Source: Pseudomonadota bacterium (lineage in GTDB: Bacteria > Desulfobacterota > GWC2-55-46 > JADFVP01). From it: a stretch of 30,508 nt of DNA. Made by a program: the position numbers and the translations under genes. Location: the NCBI GenBank assembly GCA_015222595.1, contig JADFVP010000046.1, positions 1 through 30,508 of the forward strand, in the 5' to 3' direction. Below, piece by piece: positions 7,171-14,380 of the stretch. The stretch's first letter is position 1; every line of letters begins with the position of its first letter. The notes beneath the pieces are model-generated. The model was not told the origin of the DNA. It searched no databases and was given only the letters and a program-made list of their open reading frames with translations.

Positions 7171-8241
7171 ATGCCAAAAACTATAAAAAAATTATCGTAC
7201 AAAAATGCCGGTGTCGACATAGATGAAGGCGCAAGGCTGGTCGAGATGATAAAGCCTGCGGTTCGCGCTACCAAAAGACCCGGAGTAATCGGCTCCATAG
7301 GCGGCTTCGGGGGGCTCTTTTCGGGAGAGTTCAAGGGGATGAGCAAACCCGTGCTCGTATCCGCTACCGACGGGGTCGGCACAAAGCTCAAGATCGCCTT
7401 TATGGCCGACTCGCACGCCACCGTAGGCATCGACCTTGTGGCAATGAGCGTTAACGACATTCTCGTTTCAGGGGCCGAGCCGCTCTTCTTTCTCGACTAT
7501 CTTGCCACTGCCAAGCTCTCGGCCAAGAAGCACGCCGAGGTCGTAAAGGGCATAGCGCGCGCTTGTAAAGAGTCGGGCTGCGCGCTTTTGGGCGGCGAGA
7601 CCGCAGAGATGCCCGGCATGTACGCCAAGGGCGAGTACGACCTTGCAGGCTTTGCCGTAGGCGTTGTGGACAAGAGCGCCATAATCGATAATAAGAAAAT
7701 TAAGGCCGGAGACCGCCTCATAGGGCTCGCCTCTTCGGGGCTCCACTCCAACGGCTTCTCGTTGGCCAGAAAGGTCCTCTTCGACCGGATGGGGCTGAAA
7801 GTAAAGTCGAAGATAAAGGGCCTCGGTACACGCAACTTGGGCGCCGTGCTCCTGGCTCCTACGCGCCTCTACGTTAAGCCGGTGCTTGGGCTCTTGAAAA
7901 AGGTTACGCCAACCGCCATGGTCCACGTAACAGGCGGCGGCTTTCAGGAGAATATCTCTAGAGTACTGCCAAAGGGACTGCGTGCCACGGTAGAGCTAGG
8001 CTCGTGGCCCGTACCTAAAATATTCAAGGTAATTCAAGGGGGCGGCCCTGTTGACGAGGCCGAAATGCTTCGCACCTTCAACTGCGGCATCGGCTTTATA
8101 GTGGTAGTTAAGGCCAAAGACGCGGAAAAGACAATCAAGACGTTAAAGGCGCTAAAGATGCGCGCCTTCGACATAGGAACGGTAGCAAAGGCCAAGAGAG
8201 GCGACTCTGCCGTTCAGTTCACAGGCGGCCCGCTCTTTTAG
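7171..8241 (+). CDS. purM: Phosphoribosylformylglycinamidine cyclo-ligase (AIR synthetase)
   Basis: Closes the imidazole ring in de novo purine synthesis (FGAM to AIR, ATP-dependent). From the ATG at 7171 the protein is 356 residues, a usual length. Family marks are LSYKNAGVDIDEG at residues 8-20, the glycine-rich GSIGGFGGLF, VSATDGVGTKLKIA near 64-77, and AMSVNDILVSGAEPLFFLDYLA. An in-frame TTG at 7149-region (7147) would add eight residues but lies inside the promoter spacer, and family alignment supports the ATG. purN follows 61 bases later, so the two purine genes are probably co-transcribed. The divergent neighbour is the surE operon. Confidence 0.96.
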   Translation: MPKTIKKLSYKNAGVDIDEGARLVEMIKPAVRATKRPGVIGSIGGFGGLFSGEFKGMSKPVLVSATDGVGTKLKIAFMADSHATVGIDLVAMSVNDILVSGAEPLFFLDYLATAKLSAKKHAEVVKGIARACKESGCALLGGETAEMPGMYAKGEYDLAGFAVGVVDKSAIIDNKKIKAGDRLIGLASSGLHSNGFSLARKVLFDRMGLKVKSKIKGLGTRNLGAVLLAPTRLYVKPVLGLLKKVTPTAMVHVTGGGFQENISRVLPKGLRATVELGSWPVPKIFKVIQGGGPVDEAEMLRTFNCGIGFIVVVKAKDAEKTIKTLKALKMRAFDIGTVAKAKRGDSAVQFTGGPLF

Positions 8242-8302
8242 ATTTAGAAAATGTCGGTAAATCGAATATCTTTCAGGTAAGAGACCTCAGGTAATATAAA
8301 AG

Positions 8303-8911
8303 ATGCTTAAGATCGCAGTACTCGCCTCAGGCGGCGGAACCAACCTACAGGCAATTATAGACGAAACAGAGGCCGGAAGACTCGACTGCTCCATTGAGGT
8401 GGTTGTAACCGACTCTCCTTCGGCCTTTGCCCTTGAGCGCGCCAAGAAGCACTCTATTGCCACGGCAATAGTGGAAAAGAGCGCGTACCCTAAGCGCAAG
8501 GCATTCGACGCGGAACTTGTCCGTCTCCTCAAAGAGCACGGTGTAGAGGTCGTTGTGCTGGCCGGTTTCATGAGGCTGCTCAGCTCAGTAATGCTAGAGG
8601 CCTTTCCGATGCGCATACTCAACATCCACCCGTCGCTCCTTCCCTCTTTTCCCGGCCTGAACGTGCAGCAACAGGCCATAGAGCACGGCGTAAAATTCTC
8701 CGGCTGCACGGTTCACTTTGTTGACGAGGGGCTCGACTCTGGACCCATTCTCTTGCAGGCCGCAGTGCCGGTGCTCGACACAGACACGCCGGAGAGCCTG
8801 GCGGCAAGAATCCTAATAGAGGAGCACAGGATCTACCCCGAGGCTCTCAACATAATTGCCGCAGGTAGAATATCTATAGAGGGGCGAAGAGTTATTATAA
8901 AAGAGGCATAA
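8303..8911 (+). CDS. purN: Phosphoribosylglycinamide formyltransferase (GART, formyl-THF dependent)
   Basis: Transfers a formyl group from 10-formyltetrahydrofolate to GAR, the third step of purine synthesis. The 202-residue protein begins with the phosphate loop LASGGGTNLQAI. It has the folate and catalytic segment RILNIHPSLLPSFPG with N107 and H109, and the third catalytic residue D145 in DEGLDSGPI, in the same spacing as Escherichia PurN. The ribosome site is weak (CAGGTAA about ten bases upstream), which suggests coupling to purM. The gap to the next gene is 52 bases and contains no terminator, so DUF523 may be read with it. Confidence 0.96.
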   Translation: MLKIAVLASGGGTNLQAIIDETEAGRLDCSIEVVVTDSPSAFALERAKKHSIATAIVEKSAYPKRKAFDAELVRLLKEHGVEVVVLAGFMRLLSSVMLEAFPMRILNIHPSLLPSFPGLNVQQQAIEHGVKFSGCTVHFVDEGLDSGPILLQAAVPVLDTDTPESLAARILIEEHRIYPEALNIIAAGRISIEGRRVIIKEA

Positions 8912-8963
8912 GAGTTCGTATTGATGTATCAACTTGGGAGCAACAACTAGCGAGAACTCAATA

Positions 8964-9416
8964 ATGACAACGAAGTTAAATGGACAAGTACCAGTGCTCA
9001 TAAGCGCCTGCCTGCTGGGGCTAAAGAGCCGCTACAACTGCAAGGCTGCACTTAGCCCTGAGGCCAAAGCAGCAACCGAAGGACGATACCTGATACCTAT
9101 CTGCCCGGAGCAGATGGCAGGGCTTCCGACCCCGAGGCCGAGTGCCGAGATTTGCGGAGGTAACGGCAACGACGTGCTCGATGGCAAGGCCACGGTGGTT
9201 GACGAGAACGGCAAGGACGTAACAAGCTACTACCTGAACGGTGCTAAAAAGATTCTCGAAATAGCAAAGCTGAACGGCTCTAAAGAGATTATACTAAAGG
9301 AGAAGAGCCCAGCGTGCGGAGTCACAACTATCTGTTCTGAAAACGAGACGATAGAAGGCATGGGCGTTACAACGGCACTTCTGTTGAGAGAAGGCTACAC
9401 TGTACGCGGGCTCTAG
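8964..9416 (+). CDS. DUF523 family protein
   Basis: A 150-residue cytoplasmic protein matching the DUF523 family. It begins with LISACLLGLKSRYNCK, continues with LIPICPEQMAGLPTPRPSAEI, and ends its conserved part with LKEKSPACGVTTI. Four conserved cysteines (in SACLLG, YNCK, ICPE and PACG) could bind a metal or cluster. The function of the family is not established; some relatives are annotated as 2-thiouracil desulfurase-like (TudS), a possible but unproven role. The ATG at 8964 is chosen; a TTG at 8934 would add ten non-conserved residues. No strong Shine-Dalgarno is seen, so translation may depend on the upstream purN. Proximity to purine genes may be incidental. Confidence 0.85.
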   Translation: MTTKLNGQVPVLISACLLGLKSRYNCKAALSPEAKAATEGRYLIPICPEQMAGLPTPRPSAEICGGNGNDVLDGKATVVDENGKDVTSYYLNGAKKILEIAKLNGSKEIILKEKSPACGVTTICSENETIEGMGVTTALLLREGYTVRGL

Positions 9417-9489
9417 CATCACCAATTAAACCAACTAGAACAGCTATATATATGGCAGACCTTAATAATTTACTTTACGGAGGTTCCTT

Positions 9490-10173
9490 GTGAAGATCAC
9501 CTTTCAGGGCCACTCGTGCTTCAGCGTCGAGAGTAGCTCGGGCTCTATAATCATAGACCCGTTTCTGACCGGCAACCCGCAGGCCGTTGCCAAGGCCTCT
9601 GACATAAAGGTAGACGCCGTACTCGTAACTCACGGCCATGCCGACCACCTAGGCGACGCAGTAGAGATAGCGACTGCAAACTCCGCACCGATAATAGCCC
9701 CCTTTGAACTCGTAAACTACTGCGCCGCAAAAGGCGCAGGAGGCCACCCGATGCACATAGGCGGCGGGTACGACTTCGGCTTCGGACGCGTAAAACTGAC
9801 AATCGCGCACCACGGCTCCACTGCCTACGAAGGCGACGTTGCCACCGCAGTAGGCAACCCCTGCGGACTGCTCGTCACAATGGACGGCCGTACCGTCTAC
9901 CACGCCGGAGACACCGGCCTCTTTGCCGACATGGCCCTCATCGGCGAGACCAACGCCATAGACTGCGCCCTGCTGCCCATTGGCGACAACTTTACCATGG
10001 GCATAGACGACGCAGTTCGCGCCGTCGGCATGCTAAAACCCAAAGTAGTCGTGCCGATGCACTACAACACCTTCGACGTTATAGAACAAGACCCGAAAGA
10101 GTTCGAGGCAAAGCTCGCCGATAGCGCAACAGAGGTGCGCATACTGGCCCCCGGCGAGAGCCTGGAGCTGTAG
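9490..10173 (+). CDS. UPF0173 metal-dependent hydrolase (metallo-beta-lactamase fold)
   Basis: A 227-residue protein of the UPF0173 group (YtkL-like). The metal-binding signature THGHADHLG lies at residues 47-55, with further ligands in IAHHGS (near 98), AGDTGLF (near 140) and the C-terminal VVPMHYNTF. The N-terminus KITFQGHSCFSVES and IIIDPFLTGNP are typical. It should bind two metal ions; the substrate is unknown. The GTG start is supported by GGAGG at 9479-9483, six bases upstream, the strongest ribosome site in this cluster, which suggests independent and efficient translation. It converges with the DUF218 gene; the 78-base gap holds no obvious terminator. Confidence 0.92.
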   Translation: MKITFQGHSCFSVESSSGSIIIDPFLTGNPQAVAKASDIKVDAVLVTHGHADHLGDAVEIATANSAPIIAPFELVNYCAAKGAGGHPMHIGGGYDFGFGRVKLTIAHHGSTAYEGDVATAVGNPCGLLVTMDGRTVYHAGDTGLFADMALIGETNAIDCALLPIGDNFTMGIDDAVRAVGMLKPKVVVPMHYNTFDVIEQDPKEFEAKLADSATEVRILAPGESLEL

Positions 10174-10251
10174 TTAGGACTAACAGGAATTACTACGGTA
10201 AGTTAGAGCGAAAGTTGCCCGGAAAGATTACATCGAAAACAGGGTCGGCCC

Positions 10252-10857
10252 TTAAGCGGTCGTGGAGTCCATATTGAAGCGGATCTCGTACCAGTAGTAC
10301 TTTAGGAACTCCGGGAGCGCAACGGCAATGTTGTCCGGGGCCCACCAGTGCTCCGTATCGAAATTAGGCGTCGAAATGGTATAAGGCTCTATTCTCACCC
10401 CTTCGGGCATCATTCTATCGAAGGCCGTATACGCCCTCTTCATGTGGTAAGAACTCGTTATAAGCGTAATAGACTCAATGTCCAGCTCAGTTACCAGCCG
10501 CTTCATCTCAAGTGCGTTCTCGTAAGTGCTCGTCGATCTCTTCTCTAATATGATCCTGTACTGCTCGCCGTCCACAAGCCCGTTCCTGAAGATCGCGTCG
10601 TGGCTGGACTCGGAGTTCACCCCGGAGAGTATCAGCTTCGAAGACTTGCCCTCGCGCAGCAGCGCTAACCCCTTGTCGATTCTCCCCTGCCCGCCGGTAA
10701 GCACCACAATGGCGTCCGTCTTCGTAGGCTGTAAAGCTACCGTGCCGGACTCTTCACCCGCGCCAAAAGATGAAACACTACCCACGAAGGCGTAGAACTG
10801 AAAGAGCGTGTAGATGCAGAGCAGCACTGCGGAGGCTATGTAGATACGGTTCTTCAT
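10252..10857 (-). CDS. DUF218 (YdcF/SanA/ElyC-like) membrane-anchored protein
   Basis: A 201-residue protein with an N-terminal membrane anchor (about residues 5-27) and one DUF218 domain. Domain marks are DAIVVLTGGQGRIDKGLALL, KLILSGVN, EKRSTSTYENALEMKRL and ITLITSSYHMKRA. Homologues such as ElyC and SanA influence envelope and peptidoglycan precursor metabolism (undecaprenyl carrier) in enterobacteria; the reaction is unknown, and extrapolation here is inference. The ATG at 10857 has no Shine-Dalgarno in front of it (only AAATAAA). It is transcribed away from rpmB and converges with the UPF0173 gene. Confidence 0.85.
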   Translation of the reverse strand: MKNRIYIASAVLLCIYTLFQFYAFVGSVSSFGAGEESGTVALQPTKTDAIVVLTGGQGRIDKGLALLREGKSSKLILSGVNSESSHDAIFRNGLVDGEQYRIILEKRSTSTYENALEMKRLVTELDIESITLITSSYHMKRAYTAFDRMMPEGVRIEPYTISTPNFDTEHWWAPDNIAVALPEFLKYYWYEIRFNMDSTTA

Positions 10858-10913
10858 TTTATTTGGTTATCTGGTTACCTGCTATTTGCCCAAATTTACT
10901 TAATAAAAAAAAC

Positions 10914-10942
10914 TTGCAAAACTTCTCCCAAGATGCTAAATT
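10914..10942 (+). promoter_or_regulatory. Possible rpmB promoter
   Basis: TTGCAA (10914-10919), a 17-base spacer and TAAATT (10937-10942) could be -35 and -10. A perfect 12-bp AT palindrome (AATTTATAAATT, 10939-10950) overlaps the -10. A 9-bp direct repeat CGTTACCAA (10984-10992 and 10996-11004) follows in the leader and runs into the ribosome site. The promoter is weak by consensus and is offered as the best candidate only. Confidence 0.35.
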
Positions 10943-11015
10943 TATAAATTCGACAGCTAGCATAAAAACCGACACGCGTTAAGCGTTACCAAAGACGTTA
11001 CCAAGGAGAAGATCG

Positions 11016-11207
11016 ATGGCAGCAGTATGCGAGATATGTGGCAAGAAGCCTACAACCGGCAACAACGTTAGCCACGCCAACAACAAGACCAGGCGGAGAT
11101 GGAACCCGAACCTTCAAGCAGTTCGCGCCACCCACAAAGGCAACACAAAGAAAATCAGGGTCTGCTCGCGCTGCATTCGCTCCGGCGCCGTTACAAAGGT
11201 CGCCTAG
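11016..11207 (+). CDS. rpmB: 50S ribosomal protein L28
   Basis: A 63-residue ribosomal protein. It shows the L28 pattern [20 protein letters not shown], then [11 protein letters not shown] and [13 protein letters not shown]. Two CxxC pairs (CEIC and CSRC) form the zinc-binding C+ version of L28. AAGGAG at 11003-11008 stands before the ATG. The gene is alone, with its own leader and a rho-independent terminator at 11353-11384. A perfect 9-bp tandem duplication straddles the stop codon (see findings). Confidence 0.97.
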   Translation: MAAVCEICGKKPTTGNNVSHANNKTRRRWNPNLQAVRATHKGNTKKIRVCSRCIRSGAVTKVA

Positions 11208-11223
11208 GTCGCCTAACCCACCT

Positions 11224-11314
11224 GGGCCGAGTTAACGACAACAGGCCGCTTTAACTCTTGGGCCGCTTCAGTAAAACGGGCCGAGTTGACGACAATAGGC
11301 CGCTTTAGTAAAAT
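11224..11314. repeat. Degenerate repeats downstream of rpmB
   Basis: Two 30-base copies (11224-11253 and 11278-11307), beginning GGGCCGAGTT and ending AGGCCGCTTTA, differ at only two positions. A second shorter element, GGCCGCTTYAGTAAAA, occurs at 11261 and 11298. They are intergenic, between the rpmB stop and its terminator, so they would lie in the rpmB 3' UTR. No protein is supported here. Together with the terminator this is the main content of the 358-base gap between rpmB and ridA. Confidence 0.7.
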
Positions 11315-11352
11315 AGGCCGCTTCTTCAAGACAGTCCCGACCAGATATTCAG

Positions 11353-11384
11353 ACCCCGGTAGAGATAAATGCCGGGGTTTTTTT
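11353..11384 (+). terminator. Rho-independent terminator of rpmB
   Basis: A 9-bp GC-rich stem (11353-11361 with 11370-11378, one G-U pair) encloses an 8-base loop and runs into seven T residues (11378-11384). It is the natural end of the rpmB transcript. Confidence 0.88.
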
Positions 11385-11565
11385 GCGCCCGCGACATAAC
11401 TGTAACTATTATACTCCCTTTTTTGAAAATCCACAAGGCCCGCCTAGTGCCACTTCGAACCCAACCACCTGTTTCTGTTGACTTTATTTCCTTAAAAAGG
11501 TAGCAAAAAGCCTTTACCCTGCCCTCTATAGCTCGAATCTGCAACCATAAACAGCTCTAAAGTCC

Positions 11566-11949
11566 CTACTCAACCACGGCAATAGCGTCTATCTCAAGCT
11601 CTACGCCCTTTGGCAGCTCGCTCACCTCTACGGTAGCACGCGCCGGGTACGGGGCAGTAAAGAACTCTGCGTATATATTGTTCATTTCGGTGAATTTGGA
11701 CAGGTCCTTTAGGTAAACGGTTGTCTTTACAACAGAGCCGTACGTAGCCCCGCCTGCGCTCAGCACCTCGCCGAGGTTCTTCAGCACCTGCCGCGTCTGC
11801 GCCTCTATACCCCCCGGAACCACCTCGCCGAGCTTCGGCTCTATCGGTATCTGCCCGGAAAGAAAGAGCAATTTGCCGGACTTTATCCCTTGCGAGTACG
11901 GCCCTATTGCGCCCGGCGCCGCCCCTGTCTTTATCTCATCTGCTCCCAT
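11566..11949 (-). CDS. ridA: RidA family 2-iminobutanoate/2-iminopropanoate deaminase
   Basis: Hydrolyses reactive enamine and imine intermediates made by PLP enzymes such as threonine dehydratase. The 127-residue length fits. Conserved parts are [24 protein letters not shown], the catalytic arginine in [24 protein letters not shown] (about residue 105), and the final acidic EVEL region. It starts six bases after the relA stop on the same strand, so the two are one transcript. This pairing may protect PLP enzymes during amino acid stress, which is inference. Family members with other imine substrates exist. Confidence 0.93.
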   Translation of the reverse strand: MGADEIKTGAAPGAIGPYSQGIKSGKLLFLSGQIPIEPKLGEVVPGGIEAQTRQVLKNLGEVLSAGGATYGSVVKTTVYLKDLSKFTEMNNIYAEFFTAPYPARATVEVSELPKGVELEIDAIAVVE

Positions 11950-11955
11950 AGTTCT

Positions 11956-14142
11956 CTACACCCTCTCATCATCTTTGTTAGCAACGCCCTTTTTTATGCG
12001 ACGTACCTTCATTACCTTGCTTACCCTCTTTAGTGCGAGCATTATCGCCTTAAGATGCTCCGTGTTCCTGACATCGACCACAAGCGTACAGACCGCCCTG
12101 TTCTCCGGGTTGGTCCCTATCTCCGCGCTCGATATATTGGCGTCCGCTCCTCTTATGGCGCTCGTCATCTCGGCCAGCACGCCCTTCTCGTTCCTGCAGA
12201 GCACCTCTATATTGACCGGCCTAGTTATGTTGATATCCGGAGCCCATGCAACCTCTAAAAGCCGCTCGGAGTCTACGTTCATAAGGTTGGCGCAGTCCTC
12301 AGAGTGGATACTCAACCCCTGCCCAAGGGTCGTCAGACCCGCAATTGAGTCTCCGGGCAACGGATTGCAGCACTGGGCGTACCTGACCATAATGTCGTCG
12401 TCGCCGCGCACGACCACCGGGCTCTTGGCAGACCTGGAGCTGCCCTTAAAACGGCCAAGCATCCTCATGAACGAGAACTTCTGCTTCTGCCTGCTCGCCG
12501 TCTCCTCCGGCACGATGCTCCTCAAGACATTGGACGCAGAGACCTTGCCGTACCCGATGGTCGCATACAGGCTTTCAACGGACCCTAGCCCGAACTTGGC
12601 CTTGGCAAGCTCTTCGAGCATACCGGACTCGACGAGGGTGGCAAGATTGAGGTTATGGCTCTTCAGCTCCTGGGTAAGTATCTCGGTGCCGAGCGCAACG
12701 CTCTTGGTCCGCTCCTCGTTCTTTATCCACTGCCTGATACGCGTCTTGGCCCGCGCGCTAGAAACGTGATTTAGCCAGTCTTTGCGCGGGCGGTCGATCT
12801 CGGAGGTGATAATATCCACTATGTCGCCGCTTCTGAGCCTCGTGCCCAGAGGCACCAGCTTGCCGTTTATCTTGGCCCCAACACACCTGTTGCCAATATC
12901 GGTATGAACGGCATAGGCAAAGTCTATCGGGGTGGAGCCTATAGAGAACTGCTTAATATCTCCCTTGGGAGTGAAGACAAAGACCTCTTCGGGGAAGAGA
13001 TCAACCTTTAGCGAGTCCATGAACTCGTCGGTATCTTTAAGGTCGCGCTGCCACTCGAGCAACTGGCGAAGCCAGGCGAAGGTCTTGTCGTCGTCCGGGT
13101 TTATCTCGCCGTCCTCTTTATACTTCCAGTGCGAGGCGATACCGTACTCGGCTATTCTGTGCATCTCGGCAGTGCGTATCTGCACCTCCATCCGTATTCC
13201 GTACGGCCCGACGACCGTTGTATGGAGAGACTGGTACCTGTTGAGCTTCGGGAGCGCAATGTAGTCCTTGAACCGGCCCGGCACAGGCTTCCAGGTGGAG
13301 TGAATAAGCCCCAGCACCGCATAACAGTCTTGCAGGCTCTCGACCACGACCCTGAAGCCGATGATGTCGTAGATATTCTCGAAGTCGACTCCCTGCTCCT
13401 CCATCTTCTGGTCTATGGAGTAGAGGTGCTTTACGCGCCCGGTGACAGTACCCTTGGAGCCGTTCTCTTGAAGCGACTCCTCGATAATGGCCTTTACGTT
13501 CTCTATGTACTTGCCCCACGCATCGGTCTCCTGCACCACGCGCTCGGTAAGAAAGCTGTACTTGTCGGGATCGAGGTACTTGAAAGAGAGGTCTTCAAGT
13601 TCGGTCTTTATCCAGCCGATTCCGAGCCGGTTGGCCATCGGGGCGTAGATATCCATGGTCTCTCTGGCAATGGCGCGCTGGCGGTCGGGTCTCAGGGCAT
13701 CGAGGGTTCTCATATTGTGGAGCCTGTCGGCCAGTTTTATGAGAATTACCCGTATATCCTTGCTCATGGCAAAGATCATCTTGCGGAAGTTCTCGGCTTC
13801 CCTGTCCTGCTTCTTGTCGAAGGTCAGGCGACTTATCTTGGTAACGCCGTCTACTAAAGAGGCTACCTCGTGGCCGAAGAGTTCCTCTATCTTCTCGAGC
13901 GTCGTATGGGTATCTTCTACGGTGTCGTGGAGAAGGCCCGTAACAACGCACTGCATATCCATTCTGAGCTCTGCGAGAATATGCGAGACCGCTATGGGGT
14001 GAATAAGGTACGGCTCCCCTGACATGCGGGTCTGCCCCTGATGGACCATGCCCGAAAAGACGTACGCCTTCTTTAGAAGAGCCACATCCGCCGTCGGGTA
14101 GTTCTCAGTAACAGACTCTACAATGTCTTCGAATCGTAACAT
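11956..14142 (-). CDS. relA: Bifunctional (p)ppGpp synthetase/hydrolase, RelA/SpoT family
   Basis: A 728-residue long RSH enzyme. The N-terminal hydrolase domain has the intact HD and ED motifs in LLHDTVEDTHT (H72, D73, E76, D77). The synthetase domain has RFKD (290-293), the signature of bifunctional enzymes, and NRYQSLHTTVVGPYG plus EVQIRT. A TGS domain follows (about 386-447), then the conserved Cys-Cys segment YAQCCNPLPGD, and a C-terminal ACT domain. It makes and degrades (p)ppGpp from GTP/GDP and ATP. The start is set at the ATG 14142 (TTGGAAAA before it); the frame is open further up, to 14190. A hairpin at 14173-14199 lies in its leader. It may be called rel or spoT instead of relA. 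Confidence 0.94.
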   Translation of the reverse strand: MLRFEDIVESVTENYPTADVALLKKAYVFSGMVHQGQTRMSGEPYLIHPIAVSHILAELRMDMQCVVTGLLHDTVEDTHTTLEKIEELFGHEVASLVDGVTKISRLTFDKKQDREAENFRKMIFAMSKDIRVILIKLADRLHNMRTLDALRPDRQRAIARETMDIYAPMANRLGIGWIKTELEDLSFKYLDPDKYSFLTERVVQETDAWGKYIENVKAIIEESLQENGSKGTVTGRVKHLYSIDQKMEEQGVDFENIYDIIGFRVVVESLQDCYAVLGLIHSTWKPVPGRFKDYIALPKLNRYQSLHTTVVGPYGIRMEVQIRTAEMHRIAEYGIASHWKYKEDGEINPDDDKTFAWLRQLLEWQRDLKDTDEFMDSLKVDLFPEEVFVFTPKGDIKQFSIGSTPIDFAYAVHTDIGNRCVGAKINGKLVPLGTRLRSGDIVDIITSEIDRPRKDWLNHVSSARAKTRIRQWIKNEERTKSVALGTEILTQELKSHNLNLATLVESGMLEELAKAKFGLGSVESLYATIGYGKVSASNVLRSIVPEETASRQKQKFSFMRMLGRFKGSSRSAKSPVVVRGDDDIMVRYAQCCNPLPGDSIAGLTTLGQGLSIHSEDCANLMNVDSERLLEVAWAPDINITRPVNIEVLCRNEKGVLAEMTSAIRGADANISSAEIGTNPENRAVCTLVVDVRNTEHLKAIMLALKRVSKVMKVRRIKKGVANKDDERV

Positions 14143-14172
14143 TTTTCCAATCAATTCCATTAAATACAGTTC

Positions 14173-14199
14173 AAGCCGCACTCTCGACAAATGCGGCTT
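14173..14199. other. Hairpin in the relA upstream region
   Basis: AAGCCGCA (14173-14180) pairs perfectly with TGCGGCTT (14192-14199) around an 11-base loop. On the minus strand it sits ~31 bases before the relA start and would be in its leader. On the plus strand it is followed by CCGGTTTTTAG, which looks terminator-like, but no gene upstream would use it. Between 14200 and 14345 I see nothing else clear. Confidence 0.4.
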
Positions 14200-14345
14200 C
14201 CGGTTTTTAGTCCTGCAACTCCTAATTTATCGTAAAAGTCCGCTTTTTTCAATACTTATAGAGCTGCCTGTTTATCTTCGAGCCAACCCGGAGCAGAAGC
14301 AGAGCCCAAAAACGGCGCGCGCGCCAGCCGACAGAGTCCAAGGCC

Positions 14346-14374
14346 TTGCTTTAACTCTCCTGTTTTGTTATAGT
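14346..14374 (+). promoter_or_regulatory. Possible PBP1A-moaA promoter
   Basis: TTGCTT (14346-14351), a 17-base spacer and TATAGT (14369-14374). The expected start is at about 14381, which is the ATG of the PBP1A gene itself. No usable Shine-Dalgarno precedes that ATG; AGG is directly adjacent. Confidence 0.45.
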
Positions 14375-14380
14375 TTTAGG

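Noticed and set aside
11213..11434. A minus-strand ORF of 73 codons with repeated LKRPxVVNSA
   Set aside because: It runs through the rpmB terminator and the repeats; the peptide repeat only mirrors the DNA repeat, and no ribosome site is seen.
13129..13857. A 242-codon plus-strand frame opposite relA, and a similar one (1260-1994) opposite gspN
   Set aside because: Both are shadows of conserved minus-strand genes, and their compositions look unlike real proteins.
14314..14325. GGCGCGCGCGCC, a perfect alternating GC palindrome that could form Z-DNA
   Set aside because: It is short, has no gene-related position that makes it special, and may be chance in a GC-rich stretch.
14123..14380. A longer N-terminus for PBP1A starting at 14123
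   Set aside because: It overlaps the relA start, lacks family similarity, and would hide the membrane anchor; the ATG at 14381 fits the family.
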